Shown here: positions 1 through 9,056 of the stretch, one piece after another | Numbering within the stretch: the stretch's first letter is position 1 | Layout: each line of letters starts with the position of its first letter | From: Paraburkholderia solitsugae | Lineage (GTDB): Bacteria; Pseudomonadota; Gammaproteobacteria; Burkholderiales; Burkholderiaceae | Length of the DNA: 64,000 bases | NCBI RefSeq assembly: GCF_013177695.1 | Contig: NZ_WOEY01000134.1 | Location: 62,001 to 126,000, forward strand | Direction of reading: 5' to 3' | Notes under the pieces: model-generated | What the model was told of the DNA's origin: nothing | What the model saw: the letters and a program-made list of their open reading frames with translations, nothing else | Databases searched by the model: none | Position numbers and translations under genes: made by a program

Positions 1-516
1 CGCCTCGGGCGATTGTGCCGCTGCGCTTCGTATCAGGACATCTCGTGCCGCGTCGCGCTCCGTACCGGATAGATGTCCTCGTGCAACATTGGGCGCGCTC
101 AGTACGAGAGCGCGCGTAGCCGACGGGTGCCGCGCCGCGAACGTTGCGGCGATGACACTTCCCCATGAACTGCCTACCACGGTTGCACGCGATATGCCGA
201 GCGCAGACAGCAGGGCCATGAGCGCATCCGCGTAGTCCGTGGCGGCCGGCGTGTCGATCGCAAAGGGGCTGCTTTGTCCATAGCCGGGGGCGTCCCAGGC
301 AATCACTCGATGGCTCCTGCTCAGTGCGGCGAACTGCGCGCGGTATCCCGCCGAGCTCGCACCAATGCCATGCAGCAGCACGATGGCGGGCGCGCGCTCG
401 TCGCCGGCAGCCCGATACGTGATGACCCGTTCATCGCCGAGGGTGGGGCGATTCAATGGTGCCTGTTCGACGGCGGGTAACGAGGATTCAAGTAGATGGC
501 TATCTGTTTCAGTCAT
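1..516 (-). CDS. Alpha/beta hydrolase, 3' end outside window
   Basis: The first 172 codons are present and the gene runs off the left edge. The oxyanion-side motif LLHGIGAS lies near residue 48 and the nucleophile elbow GSSWGS (G-x-S-x-G) near residue 113, so this is a serine alpha/beta-hydrolase-fold enzyme. The Asp and His of the triad would lie beyond the window. It is the last visible gene of a minus-strand catabolic cluster (ligase, hydratase, VOC protein, flavin monooxygenase and reductase), which suggests hydrolysis of an ester or a ring-cleavage C-C bond. The substrate cannot be read from sequence. The start at 516 is the first ATG after a 52-bp gap from the flavin reductase gene. Confidence 0.85.
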   Translation of the reverse strand, partial: MTETDSHLLESSLPAVEQAPLNRPTLGDERVITYRAAGDERAPAIVLLHGIGASSAGYRAQFAALSRSHRVIAWDAPGYGQSSPFAIDTPAATDYADALMALLSALGISRATVVGSSWGSVIAATFAARHPSATRALVLSAPNVARGHLSGTERDAARDVLIRSAAAQSPEA

Positions 517-568
517 GATTGAAGTTTGGCCGGATATATCAGTCGCTTTAACTTGGGCAAGTGCCAAT

Positions 569-1678
569 TCACGCTTCTCTTAATGCAGCGGAGATCTCAT
601 GCGCGGCGGCCTTGAGGGCTTCTGCACAAGGGCCGTCAGCCGCGGCGTCGAAATGCTCTGCGGGGCCGATTGCGGTCAGTGCCAGCACGGCCAGTCCGCT
701 CGGGGAAAGAATGGGCACGCTGATGGCGTTGGCGAGCACCCGGTCGTCATAAAATGGGCCGGGGCGCCTCGGCGCGACATGGGAAGCCCTTACGGATTCA
801 AGTTCGCTTACGAGTGTTTCCGCGGTGTGGGGCAGTTCGTCAGACGCCTGGCGCCCGTTATCACGCAGCTCCGCAGTCACGAATCGATCGACTGCTTCGG
901 GCGGAAGGAACGCCGCCAGTGCCAACCCCGAAGCGGAGGACGTCACCGGAAGCACAAGCCCCAGCGGCAGATCGGCGGCCACCGGCGTGGTTGCGGCTTG
1001 CCACGCGATTACGGTAGGACCGTGATTGCCCCACGCTACCAGCGCAAGTGTCTTGTCCAGCGTACCCGCGAGCCGCAACATGGCGCGGCCGGCCAGCCTG
1101 ACAGCATGGGGCTGCGATTTCATCGCACCCTCCGTTCCGACCGGCGCGCGCCCGAGGTCGTGCGGGTCGGCAACCAGATACTGCCCGCCACCAAATACCA
1201 GTGGCCGCCGCGTGCTCTGGCGAATGCAATCCACCGACCCGACAAAAATCATATGGTCTCCGCCTGGATAGCGGGAGACCACCTTGCACTCCAGCCATGC
1301 GCTGCAATCGCGCAGTAGCGGCAACCCGTCGACCCCTAGGTCATATTCGATGCCGGAGAATTTGTCTGGCGAGCGGGCCGCAAAGTGATTGGCGAGGTCA
1401 TATTGGTGTTCAGCCAGGATGTTGATCGTGAATCTCTCGGCATCCTTGAACGCCGAATGGCTTCCCGCGGATGTCGCCTGACTCCATAAAACGAGAGGCG
1501 GGTCCAAAGAGACCGAGGAGAACGAATTGGCGGTGAGGCCGTGCATTCCTCCCTCGGCATCGCGGGTGGTGACCACGGTGACACCGGTTACAAAGGACCC
1601 GAGCACGTCTCTTAGCTGACGTTTGTCGAACGTCCTGATTGCAGGACGTTCCTGGTCTAGCGAAGTGCTTCCGGTCAT
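569..1678 (-). CDS. Flavin reductase fused to IclR-like effector domain
   Basis: A 369-residue protein in two parts. Residues about 20-180 are a flavin_reduct (NAD(P)H:FMN/FAD reductase) domain, with the typical FVTGVTVVTT start and the GLTANSFSSVSLDPPLVLW segment. Residues about 195-365 resemble the GAF-like effector-binding half of IclR regulators (an MRLAGTLDKTLALV opening and an AISVPILSPSGLAVLALT core), without an IclR DNA-binding helix-turn-helix. Its start codon overlaps the stop of the upstream flavin monooxygenase by 4 bp (ATGA), so the pair is translationally coupled and probably forms a two-component monooxygenase in which this subunit supplies reduced flavin. The extra domain may sense substrate, as C-terminal domains do in some other two-component reductases. 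That role is inference. Confidence 0.85.
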   Translation of the reverse strand: MTGSTSLDQERPAIRTFDKRQLRDVLGSFVTGVTVVTTRDAEGGMHGLTANSFSSVSLDPPLVLWSQATSAGSHSAFKDAERFTINILAEHQYDLANHFAARSPDKFSGIEYDLGVDGLPLLRDCSAWLECKVVSRYPGGDHMIFVGSVDCIRQSTRRPLVFGGGQYLVADPHDLGRAPVGTEGAMKSQPHAVRLAGRAMLRLAGTLDKTLALVAWGNHGPTVIAWQAATTPVAADLPLGLVLPVTSSASGLALAAFLPPEAVDRFVTAELRDNGRQASDELPHTAETLVSELESVRASHVAPRRPGPFYDDRVLANAISVPILSPSGLAVLALTAIGPAEHFDAAADGPCAEALKAAAHEISAALREA

Positions 1679-2697
1679 GACAGAACCTTTTGCGCCTCGC
1701 TGAACGCCGGCATGATCGACTCGTGAAACAGCCCGATAGATGTCTTTGCTTCGGAAACGGACATGTCCCCGAACATGAACGTTCCGATGAGGTAGTTGAA
1801 GCCGCCATCGTGCGCCTGCTCCAGCAGCTTTTCACGAACGGTTTCCGGCCGGCCCACTACCGCGAGGCCCGATTCCACGAGCGGCTCGATCGTCGGCGGA
1901 AGCTTTTGGTTGACCGGCTCTGTCCCGTGCTTCTTCCAGAGCTTGGAAAAGTTCGGGTAGAAGACCGACCATGCCCGCGAGGAAATTTTCATGGCCTCCT
2001 GGTCCGTTTCCGCGACAACAATATAGCGATTCACGCCGATGAGCGGCTCAGGGGCGGACGGATGACGTTTGGCGAATTCTTCGTGATATCGCTCGGTAAT
2101 GGCTCGGACTTGCTGGACTGGGCCAGCGCACACGATATTCATCTTCTCCTGGGCTGGCCATACCGTCGACTCCGGCGACGCCAGCGCGTACCAGGTCGGA
2201 GGCGGCGTCTGCAGCGGCTTGAGTTCGATCGGCATGTCGTTGAACTGCCAGAACGTTCCCTTATAGTCGAGGGTGTCCGAACTGAGATACCGCTTGATGA
2301 TTTCATACGACTCGATGTATCTCGCCTGAGCCGTGGCCGGATCGATACCGAGCGCCTCGATTTCGTGGGGCGAGGCGCCGCGGCCCACGCCATACTCCAG
2401 GCGGCCGCCGCTCAGATTGTCGAGCATGCAAATTTCTTCGGCAAGGCGCACGGGGTGGTGGATCGGGAGAATGTAGACGAGCGGAGACAGGCGCAGTTTT
2501 TTGGTGCGCTGCGCGGCAGCGGCAAGAAACACGCTTTGCGACGGGCAAGCGCTCAGCGTGGTCGCATGGTGTTCCGACATGTGATAGCAATGAAAGCCGA
2601 GCCTGTCGTAAAGTTCGATGATCTGCATTCTATATTCGTACTGCTTATGAATAGGCAGACCATTGCGATCGTTTTGGTCAAATATACCGAATTTCAT
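1675..2697 (-). CDS. LLM-class flavin-dependent monooxygenase
   Basis: Luciferase-like (bacterial LLM) TIM-barrel oxidoreductase of 340 residues. It starts MKFGIFDQNDRNG, and has the YRMQIIELYDRLGFHCYHMSEHH and GRLEYGVGRG elements of the family. The start at 2697 is preferred over an in-frame extension to 2811 because homologous N-termini begin MKFGIF and a GGA-type ribosome site lies just upstream. It would hydroxylate or cleave a substrate with reduced flavin supplied by the coupled downstream reductase (4-bp overlap). A VOC-fold gene and an acyl-CoA ligase lie upstream on the same strand. The substrate is unknown. Confidence 0.88.
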   Translation of the reverse strand: MKFGIFDQNDRNGLPIHKQYEYRMQIIELYDRLGFHCYHMSEHHATTLSACPSQSVFLAAAAQRTKKLRLSPLVYILPIHHPVRLAEEICMLDNLSGGRLEYGVGRGASPHEIEALGIDPATAQARYIESYEIIKRYLSSDTLDYKGTFWQFNDMPIELKPLQTPPPTWYALASPESTVWPAQEKMNIVCAGPVQQVRAITERYHEEFAKRHPSAPEPLIGVNRYIVVAETDQEAMKISSRAWSVFYPNFSKLWKKHGTEPVNQKLPPTIEPLVESGLAVVGRPETVREKLLEQAHDGGFNYLIGTFMFGDMSVSEAKTSIGLFHESIMPAFSEAQKVLS

Positions 2698-2746
2698 CGT
2701 TTTTCCAGTAAGTTGCGAATTGAGTGATCTTCCGACTTGGCACGGC

Positions 2747-3112
2747 TTAGTGCGCCGGAGATTTGCTGAATACCTGAAAGATGTTCTCTTCCGGGTCCTT
2801 GTAGGTGGCAACGACGCCGTGCGTGCCCATGTCGCGCTGCGCGAGCAGCTGGCCGCCCGCGGACAGGATTTTCTGCCGCACCTCGCCCTGGGCCTCCCCG
2901 GCGACCTGGAAGACGGGGACAGCCCCGACGGCTCCTTGTGCCGCTTCCTCCGCCGAGCTCAGTGCAAATGCGCTGCGCTGCAGGCGAAATTGAGTCCACT
3001 TGTTCTCGTCGCGAAACTGGACAGGCATCCCCAGCGCCGATGCATAGAAATCTTCCAGCTTGACCATATCCTTCGCAACCAGATAGACGCTTTGTATGTC
3101 TACTTCTACCAT
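2747..3112 (-). CDS. VOC (glyoxalase/extradiol fold) family protein
   Basis: A 121-residue single-module VOC protein: VYLVAKDMVKLEDFYASALG at the N-terminus is the first beta-alpha-beta repeat and YKDPEENIFQVF the C-terminal strand carrying the usual metal-ligand Glu. Such proteins are small metal-dependent isomerases, lyases or dioxygenases, or binding proteins. It sits between the acyl-CoA ligase and the flavin monooxygenase, 49 bp upstream of the latter, so it probably acts in the same pathway. The specific reaction cannot be assigned. Confidence 0.8.
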   Translation of the reverse strand: MVEVDIQSVYLVAKDMVKLEDFYASALGMPVQFRDENKWTQFRLQRSAFALSSAEEAAQGAVGAVPVFQVAGEAQGEVRQKILSAGGQLLAQRDMGTHGVVATYKDPEENIFQVFSKSPAH

Positions 3113-3170
3113 GGCGGAACTCCGTTGAATTGTGATAACTGAGTTGATGTGATTGCCTGACCGAGAAGCG

Positions 3171-4832
3171 TCACGCTGTCTGTTGTTCTTTCAGGCCAAG
3201 CTCGTCGCTCATGATTTGCCGGATCACGTACTTCTGGATTTTTCCCGTCACGGTGGTGGGAAACGAATCGACAAAGCGGATGTATTTGGGAACCTTGTAG
3301 TGCGCTATGCGGCCCTTGCAGAAGTCGCGGACTGCGGCGTCGTCCAGAGACGCCTCCGGCCTGACGACGATCCATGCGCATAGCTCTTCGCCGAAATGCT
3401 GGTCCGGTACGCCGACCACCTGCACGTCGAGAACACCCGGGCAGGTGTACAGAAACTCTTCGATCTCGCGGGGATAGAGGTTTTCACCACCGCGGATAAC
3501 CATGTCCTTGATTCTCCCGACGATGTTCACGTAGCCGTCCGAATCCATCGTGGCGAGATCGCCCGAGTGCATCCAGCCTTCGGCATCGATTGCCTCGCGT
3601 GTGCGGTCTTGCTGGTTCCAGTAGCCAAGCATGACCGAGTAGCCGCGGGTGCAGAGTTCGCCGGTCTGGCCGCGCTCCACGGTCAGGCCGGTGAGCGGGT
3701 CGATAATCTTTACTTCGAGGTGAGGCTGCACCTGACCGACCGTGGATACCCTCTTCTCGACCGGCGTATCTGTCATGCTTTGGCAGCTCACGGGACTCGT
3801 TTCCGTCATGCCGTAAGCGATCGTGATCTCGGGCAGATGCATGTCGCCGACAACCCGCTTCATGATCTCGATAGGGCACGGCGAACCGGCCATGATGCCG
3901 GTGCGCAGGCTGCTCATATCGAACTCCGCAAAGCGTGGGTGATTGAGTGCGGCGATGAACATGGTCGGCACCCCGTACAGCGCCGTGCATTTTTCTGCCT
4001 CTACGGTCTCCAGAACGGCTTCGGCGTCGAAGCGCTCTGCGGGGTAGACGATCGTCGAACCATGGGTCAGGCAAGCCAGATTGCCCATGACCATGCCGAA
4101 GCAGTGGTACATCGGGACCGGAACGCATACGCGATCCACGTGGGTGAGCTTCATGCACTCGCCCACGAAGAAACCGTTGTTCAGGATGTTGCGATGACTC
4201 AGCGTAGCGGCCTTGGGTAGCCCCGTCGTCCCGCTGGTGAACTGGATGTTGACAGAATCGTCCGGGCGCACGGTGCGGCGTACGCGCTCAAGCGCTGCGC
4301 TGTTTGTCTCGCCGAAGCGGAGCAGGTCGGAGAAGCGTTGTGCGCCAGCTTCGTCCGGGCAGTCCGCCTCGTCTATCCACCAGATCGTCTCAAGGCTCGG
4401 TAGCCGGGCTTTGCCTAGCTCCCGCAACATGTTCAAGTACTCGCTCGAGCGGTATCGGACTATCGTCACGATGGCCTTGCACCCCACCAGGTTGAGTGCA
4501 TGCTCCAGCTCCGAGGTTCGATAAGCCGGATTGATGTTGACGAGTACCAACCCGGCCTTTGCGGTGGCTATCTGCAGCAGCAGCCAGGCAATGTTCGTGT
4601 GGGACCAGATTCCGATCCGGTCGCCCGGCTCGAGCCCTGACTCAAGAAGTGCAGCCGCAAGCCGGTCCGACTGTTCGCGAAGTTCGGCGTAGCTTAGCCG
4701 GACCCCTTCATGCCGGCTGACTACCGCAACGTGCTCGCCCATCTTGCTGGCGATCTCGTCGAATGAATCGCCAATTGTTTTATCGATCAGCGCTGGGAAA
4801 CGTGTTCCGCGCTCATAGGAAAGTGTGTTCAT
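3171..4832 (-). CDS. AMP-dependent acyl-CoA synthetase
   Basis: A 553-residue ANL-superfamily ligase. Key signatures in order: the P-loop-like [12 protein letters not shown], the [11 protein letters not shown]5 motif, the [22 protein letters not shown]7/A8 region, and a C-terminal TGKIQKY motif with the catalytic Lys. These show activation of a carboxylic acid to an acyl-AMP and then acyl-CoA; overall it resembles medium-chain or FadD3/FadK-like ligases. The start at 4832 (MNTLSYERG) is chosen because GGAAGA precedes it at good spacing, rather than the longer in-frame 4925. The enoyl-CoA hydratase gene ends 34 bp upstream, and together the two would activate and process a beta-oxidation-like intermediate. 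Confidence 0.9.
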   Translation of the reverse strand: MNTLSYERGTRFPALIDKTIGDSFDEIASKMGEHVAVVSRHEGVRLSYAELREQSDRLAAALLESGLEPGDRIGIWSHTNIAWLLLQIATAKAGLVLVNINPAYRTSELEHALNLVGCKAIVTIVRYRSSEYLNMLRELGKARLPSLETIWWIDEADCPDEAGAQRFSDLLRFGETNSAALERVRRTVRPDDSVNIQFTSGTTGLPKAATLSHRNILNNGFFVGECMKLTHVDRVCVPVPMYHCFGMVMGNLACLTHGSTIVYPAERFDAEAVLETVEAEKCTALYGVPTMFIAALNHPRFAEFDMSSLRTGIMAGSPCPIEIMKRVVGDMHLPEITIAYGMTETSPVSCQSMTDTPVEKRVSTVGQVQPHLEVKIIDPLTGLTVERGQTGELCTRGYSVMLGYWNQQDRTREAIDAEGWMHSGDLATMDSDGYVNIVGRIKDMVIRGGENLYPREIEEFLYTCPGVLDVQVVGVPDQHFGEELCAWIVVRPEASLDDAAVRDFCKGRIAHYKVPKYIRFVDSFPTTVTGKIQKYVIRQIMSDELGLKEQQTA

Positions 4833-4866
4833 CGGTATCTTCCGCGCAATGGGCCTGTCTGACGGC

Positions 4867-5655
4867 TCATTTGCCGAGAAAAACGACCGGAGCCGGTTCT
4901 TCGCCACGAGTGACGGCCTCTGCACGTGCAGTGCGCCCTTTCCTTGCGTCTTCCGTTGTGTGCAGCCCCATGGTGAGGTCGAGGATCAGCGAGTCGGCAC
5001 CGGGCACGCCTCCGCCTGACCATGCCTTGAGGAGTGCGCGAATGGCGCCATACGAGCGCGTAGGGCCGTTTGCAAGCTTGATGGCGAGCTCCTCGGCAAC
5101 ATTCTCGACCTGATCTTCGCCGACGACGAAGGCGGCGACGCCGAGCCGACCGGCGGTCGCGCCGGACATGGGTTCGCTCAGCATCGCGTAGCGCGCTGCA
5201 TACGCACGACCCGCTCTTTCCGCCAGGCGCTGCACGCCGCCCGCGACAGGCGCCGAGCCAACGGACGCTTCAATGCATCGGAAGGTGGCGTTCTCCGCCG
5301 CGACGATGAAGTCACAAGCGAGAGCCAGTTCGAATGCGCCGCCGAATGCTGCGCCGCGCACTGCGGCAATCGTCGGAATCTGGAGGGCTTCGATTGACCG
5401 GTAGGTATGGTGAATCTGCGATATGAAGGTCCGCCAGTCATCGAAACCTTTGTCGATGAAATCGAGGACGTCGCCGCCCTTGCTGAAATCGGGACCCTGC
5501 GCACGTATCAGGAGCGACCGGATATCGGCTTTGCTGGCTTCCCGGACGGAGCTCTCGAGGCTGTCAGCGAAATCAGCCGCGATGAGATTCGAGGGAGGAT
5601 TGGCCAATACGATATGGCCTACGTTCTGACGACGTTCAAAATAGATGCTTTTCAT
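4867..5655 (-). CDS. Enoyl-CoA hydratase/isomerase (crotonase fold)
   Basis: A 262-residue crotonase. The oxyanion-hole region [20 protein letters not shown] and the following [18 protein letters not shown] segment keep acidic residues at both positions that correspond to the catalytic glutamates of enoyl-CoA hydratase (the E of FELAL and the E of CIEAS). It is the first gene of the minus-strand cluster and faces the aldo/keto reductase across a 369-bp gap, which must hold the promoter. Together with the downstream ligase it points to degradation of an acyl side chain or ring-derived acid. It could equally be a dienoyl-CoA isomerase or a retro-aldol crotonase. Confidence 0.88.
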   Translation of the reverse strand: MKSIYFERRQNVGHIVLANPPSNLIAADFADSLESSVREASKADIRSLLIRAQGPDFSKGGDVLDFIDKGFDDWRTFISQIHHTYRSIEALQIPTIAAVRGAAFGGAFELALACDFIVAAENATFRCIEASVGSAPVAGGVQRLAERAGRAYAARYAMLSEPMSGATAGRLGVAAFVVGEDQVENVAEELAIKLANGPTRSYGAIRALLKAWSGGGVPGADSLILDLTMGLHTTEDARKGRTARAEAVTRGEEPAPVVFLGK

Positions 5656-6024
5656 TGAAAGGAATCCTTAATAAATGATGGCGATCCTGAAACCTCGATG
5701 TCTCCTGCCAGGCGCTGTGCCGTCTAAATTCAACAATAGTGAACACGTACAGCATAGTTGTATATTAGGATGCGAGCGGAAGCATGTCAACCCATTCGCC
5801 GATGACGGCATGTTTGGGATTGAGGTCCGTGATGGGGTCCATTGATGGCGCCAAGCTGGGCCTTTAACGTTCCAGCACGCGCAATGGTGCGTTGCGAATC
5901 AGGACATAGGCGAACTGTCGTTGTGGATATAGCATCCGTGACGGGTTCGATTTGCCTCGCTATTACGACGATGATCGTCGGCCTCCAGGCAGAAGCCGAA
6001 CCAATGCAACACGGGAGTTTCATC
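5656..6024. promoter_or_regulatory. Divergent promoter region
   Basis: Gap between the divergent hydratase cluster and aldo/keto reductase genes, with no convincing gene. It contains an AT-rich patch around 5730-5770, with an imperfect dyad GTACAGCATAGTTGTAT that could be a TetR- or MarR-type site for the nearby TetR protein. A GGGAG ribosome site precedes the aldo/keto reductase ATG. Exact promoter elements were not resolved. Confidence 0.4.
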
Positions 6025-6888
6025 ATGACGAAAACGAACACGCCCGGGGCGTTCACGCTCGGAGACCGTCAAGTGAGCCGTATGGGGTACGGTGCCATGC
6101 AACTCGCGGGCCCTGGCGTGTTCGGGCCGCCAAAGGATCGGGACGCGGCGATTGCCATCCTGCGTGAGGCAGTGGCGAGCGGCGTCGACCATATCGACAC
6201 CAGCGACTTCTACGGTCCCCATGTAACGAATCAGATCATTCGAGAGGCGCTGCATCCGTATCGTGCCGACCTCACGATCGTCACCAAGGTCGGAGCCGTG
6301 CGCGGTAGCGATGCCTCCGTGAAACCGGCGCAGAGCCCGGTCGAACTCATCGCGGCCGTGCACGATAACCTGCGCAATCTGCATGTCGATGTCCTCGATG
6401 TCGTCAATCTGCGCACCATGAAGGACAATAAACGTCCGGTCGAGGGATCGATCGCCGAGCAGTTTACGGTCCTGGCTGAGCTCCAGCAGCAGGGCTTGAT
6501 ACGGCACCTGGGCCTCAGCAATGTGACCGCCGCGCAGATCGAGGAGGCACAGTCGATTGCCCCGGTCGTCTGCGTGCAAAACATGTTCAATGTGATGCAC
6601 CGCCACGACGACCCGTTAGTCGATGCGCTCGCCCAGCAGGGCATCGCCTATGTGCCGTTCTGGCCGCTGGGCGGCTTCAGGTCTTTGCAGTCTGCGACGT
6701 TGTCCGCAGTGGCATCGTCCCTGGACGCCACGCCGATGCAGGTGGCGCTGGCGTGGCTGCTGCAGCGCTCGCCCAACATCCTGCTGATCCCCGGTACGTC
6801 GTCGCTCGAACATCTGCGCGAGAATCTGGCGGCTGGCTCGCTCGCCCTCCCGGCTGTCGCGCTCGATCAGTTGGACGGCGCAATTTGA
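6025..6888 (+). CDS. Aldo/keto reductase
   Basis: A 287-residue NADPH-dependent aldo/keto reductase. FTLGDRQVSRMGYGAMQLAG opens the barrel; IDTSDFYG carries the catalytic Asp and Tyr and TIVTKVG the catalytic Lys. At the usual His position (DLyqlH in classical members) the sequence reads VLDVVNLR, so the proton-relay His is replaced, as in some AKR subgroups. The start at 6025 is chosen because GGGAG lies 8 bp upstream and the family begins shortly before FTLG; the in-frame extension to 5842 is unlike the family. It is divergent from the hydratase cluster and followed by a dehydrogenase gene. Confidence 0.86.
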   Translation: MTKTNTPGAFTLGDRQVSRMGYGAMQLAGPGVFGPPKDRDAAIAILREAVASGVDHIDTSDFYGPHVTNQIIREALHPYRADLTIVTKVGAVRGSDASVKPAQSPVELIAAVHDNLRNLHVDVLDVVNLRTMKDNKRPVEGSIAEQFTVLAELQQQGLIRHLGLSNVTAAQIEEAQSIAPVVCVQNMFNVMHRHDDPLVDALAQQGIAYVPFWPLGGFRSLQSATLSAVASSLDATPMQVALAWLLQRSPNILLIPGTSSLEHLRENLAAGSLALPAVALDQLDGAI

Positions 6889-6962
6889 AATCGCACAGGG
6901 TGAACCTGCGCTTCACGTGGCCCAGCCAGGAAAGTTCGGCATAGGCGGCATTGGAGAATGTG

Positions 6963-7970
6963 ATGAAGGCGATTGGTTATGCAGCAAAGGGGGGCGCCGA
7001 GGTCTTGACAGACCTTGAACTCCCGATGCCTGAACCTGGCCCGCGCGATTTGCGAGTCGTCGTGAGGGCGGTGTCGGTGAATCCTGTCGATGTGAAGCGC
7101 CGTCGCTGGGAGGATCCTTCGGAGAGCAATCTTCCGCGAGTGTTGGGTTACGACGCTGCGGGTGTGGCCGAAGCGGTTGGAAGCGAGGTCACTCTCTTCA
7201 AACCGGGTGATGAGGTCTTCTATGCGGGCGCGATGGACCGGCCCGGGACGAACTCGGAGTTTCACCTCGTCGACGAGCGGATCGTCGGGCCCAAGCCCAC
7301 CTCGTTGTCGTTCGCCGAGGCGGCGGCCTTGCCGCTTACTTCGATAACCGCGTGGGAAATGCTCTTCGACCGTATGAAGGTACCGCGCGGCGTGCGTACA
7401 CCCTGCGGCACGCTGCTCGTTCTGAACGGAGCAGGTGGCGTCGGCTCCATGCTGATCCAGTTGGCGAACCGTCACACGGGTCTCACCGTCATTGCAACGG
7501 CATCCCGGCCCGAAAGTGTCGAATGGGTACGCAAGCTCGGCGCGAAGCACGTTGCCGACCACAGCAAGCCCATCGACGAAGCGCTGCACGCAATCGGCTT
7601 CAGTGGCGTGGACTATATCGGGGCGATCACGTCGACGCCCGGCAGTGCCCCCAGTCTCGCCCGCGCGATGAACCCCCAGGGCCATATCACGTTGATCGAC
7701 AACTTTGACGACAGCATTGCGCCGTTCAAGCCGAAGAGCATCACTGTTTCGTGGGAGATGATGTTTACCCGGTCGCTGTTCCAGACAGCGGACATGGATG
7801 CCCAGCACCGCCTGCTGAAGGAAGTGTCAGAGCTGGTCGATGCCGGCGTGCTGCGGACGACGCTCACGCACGTGGGCGGCCCGTTGACGGCAGCGAATCT
7901 TCGCCTGGCCCACGAGCGGATCGAAACGGGCAGGGCGATTGGAAAGACCGTGCTGGAAGGCTTCCAATGA
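6963..7970 (+). CDS. Zinc-type alcohol dehydrogenase / quinone oxidoreductase
   Basis: A 335-residue MDR-superfamily oxidoreductase. VRAVSVNPVDVKRR and VLGYDAAGVAEAVG form the GroES-like catalytic domain; LNGAGGVGSMLIQLA is the NAD(P)-binding Rossmann motif. It lacks the structural-zinc Cys cluster, like quinone oxidoreductases (often labelled zinc-binding alcohol dehydrogenase family). Start at 6963: GGAG at 6953-6956 gives correct spacing, better than the in-frame TTG at 6951. It lies 74 bp after the aldo/keto reductase in the same direction, so they probably share a transcript that ends at the hairpin at 8013. Confidence 0.87.
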   Translation: MKAIGYAAKGGAEVLTDLELPMPEPGPRDLRVVVRAVSVNPVDVKRRRWEDPSESNLPRVLGYDAAGVAEAVGSEVTLFKPGDEVFYAGAMDRPGTNSEFHLVDERIVGPKPTSLSFAEAAALPLTSITAWEMLFDRMKVPRGVRTPCGTLLVLNGAGGVGSMLIQLANRHTGLTVIATASRPESVEWVRKLGAKHVADHSKPIDEALHAIGFSGVDYIGAITSTPGSAPSLARAMNPQGHITLIDNFDDSIAPFKPKSITVSWEMMFTRSLFQTADMDAQHRLLKEVSELVDAGVLRTTLTHVGGPLTAANLRLAHERIETGRAIGKTVLEGFQ

Positions 7971-8012
7971 TGTTTGTCGCCTCTGCGTGGCGTGATCAGC
8001 GTCGTGTCATGT

Positions 8013-8030
8013 TGCCGGTTTTAACCGGCA
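8013..8030 (+). terminator. Perfect 18-bp palindrome, probable terminator
   Basis: TGCCGGTT-TT-AACCGGCA is followed by CGGTTTTG, 43 bp after the dehydrogenase stop. A GC-rich stem plus a short T-run fits a rho-independent terminator. Because it lies just ahead of the TetR promoter, an operator role is the alternative. Confidence 0.5.
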
Positions 8031-8055
8031 CGGTTTTGTAGGCTATGAACTCATC

Positions 8056-8083
8056 TTGACATTATATTTTCCAATCGTATAGT
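8056..8083 (+). promoter_or_regulatory. Sigma-70-like promoter for tetR
   Basis: TTGACA at 8056-8061 and TATAGT at 8078-8083 are separated by 16 bp: a near-consensus sigma-70 promoter reading toward the TetR gene at 8234. The surrounding AT-rich stretch has loose dyad character (CATTATA/TATAGTAATG), so autoregulation is possible. Confidence 0.65.
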
Positions 8084-8233
8084 AATGTGACGAGGCGTGC
8101 CCAGAGCGGCACGACTTGCAAGGCGACGCTTTCCGTATCGACTACGCGATATTCGGAAAGATGTGTTGTTACGAGAATCGTCACAGCAGTCTTTGGAGCC
8201 GGTGCGGCTGCCAACACAAAGGATGACTGAACG

Positions 8234-8956
8234 ATGTGGAAAGCACTGGTGGATGAACATTCTCAGAAAAACGAACCTGAACCGGAGTCTTTCCGGGGCG
8301 CGCGGTCCGCGATCCGTCGAAAGAACGGGAGGCAAGCGCAGGCTGCAACGGACAAGCCCCGGAACATCATTCTTGAAGCCGCGGTAGCGCTGTTCTATCG
8401 CGAGCCTGTCGAGTCGTTGAGTCTCGAGCGGCTCGCCAATCAAACGGGGTTCAGTAAGAGGCGCATCTATCGGGTTTTCGGGTCACGTAAAGCGTTTTTG
8501 CAAGCTTACGTGGACCGGCTTTGTGATCGTGAGCGCGCGCGGTGGCGGGAAGCTGGACATCGATCTGGCGATGAGCCTGTTCAACACATGCTCGAGCTCT
8601 TTATCGATCTCGCGGTCGAACTGGCTTCCGATGGATATCAGCGCGGGCAACCTCAGATGTCGGCGGTACAGTTCACCGAAGAGGAGCAGCCTGTCAGGCT
8701 ATCGCGTACCAACCTTGGCCGGGAGTTTCGCGCCCTATTGATGCGACTGGCAGTTGCCGCAAATGCAGTGGATCCTGAAGCGTTGGCGGATACGTTGATG
8801 ATGCTTTGGGAAGGTGCGACATCTAATTTCAAATCAAGCGGCGACTCCCGGCGGGTCGCTCAGCGTTTGCCGACCCTGGTTGACCACATAATCAAGAGCT
8901 ACGTGATTGAAGAAGCTCGAGGCAGAGGGCTACCGGCCCGGGGTGAACGATCCTGA
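8234..8956 (+). CDS. TetR family transcriptional regulator
   Basis: A 240-residue regulator. The N-terminal DNA-binding domain lies at about residues 40-100: ILEAAVALFYREPVESLSL leads into the helix-turn-helix LANQTGFSKRRIYRVFGSR. The C-terminal domain is the usual all-helical ligand pocket. An N-terminal tail of about 40 charged residues precedes the HTH; a shorter start cannot be excluded. Its position after the reductase/dehydrogenase pair and next to the ligase cluster suggests it controls one or both. A near-perfect sigma-70 promoter lies 150 bp upstream. Confidence 0.85.
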   Translation: MWKALVDEHSQKNEPEPESFRGARSAIRRKNGRQAQAATDKPRNIILEAAVALFYREPVESLSLERLANQTGFSKRRIYRVFGSRKAFLQAYVDRLCDRERARWREAGHRSGDEPVQHMLELFIDLAVELASDGYQRGQPQMSAVQFTEEEQPVRLSRTNLGREFRALLMRLAVAANAVDPEALADTLMMLWEGATSNFKSSGDSRRVAQRLPTLVDHIIKSYVIEEARGRGLPARGERS

Positions 8957-9056
8957 CTACCCGCAGAACTTGCAGGACGCACAGAAAAAAGCCGCTGTCG
9001 CCGGTGGCGCAAGCCAGTAAGGACAATTGGGCGATGCGGCGCGACGATCCGTGTCA

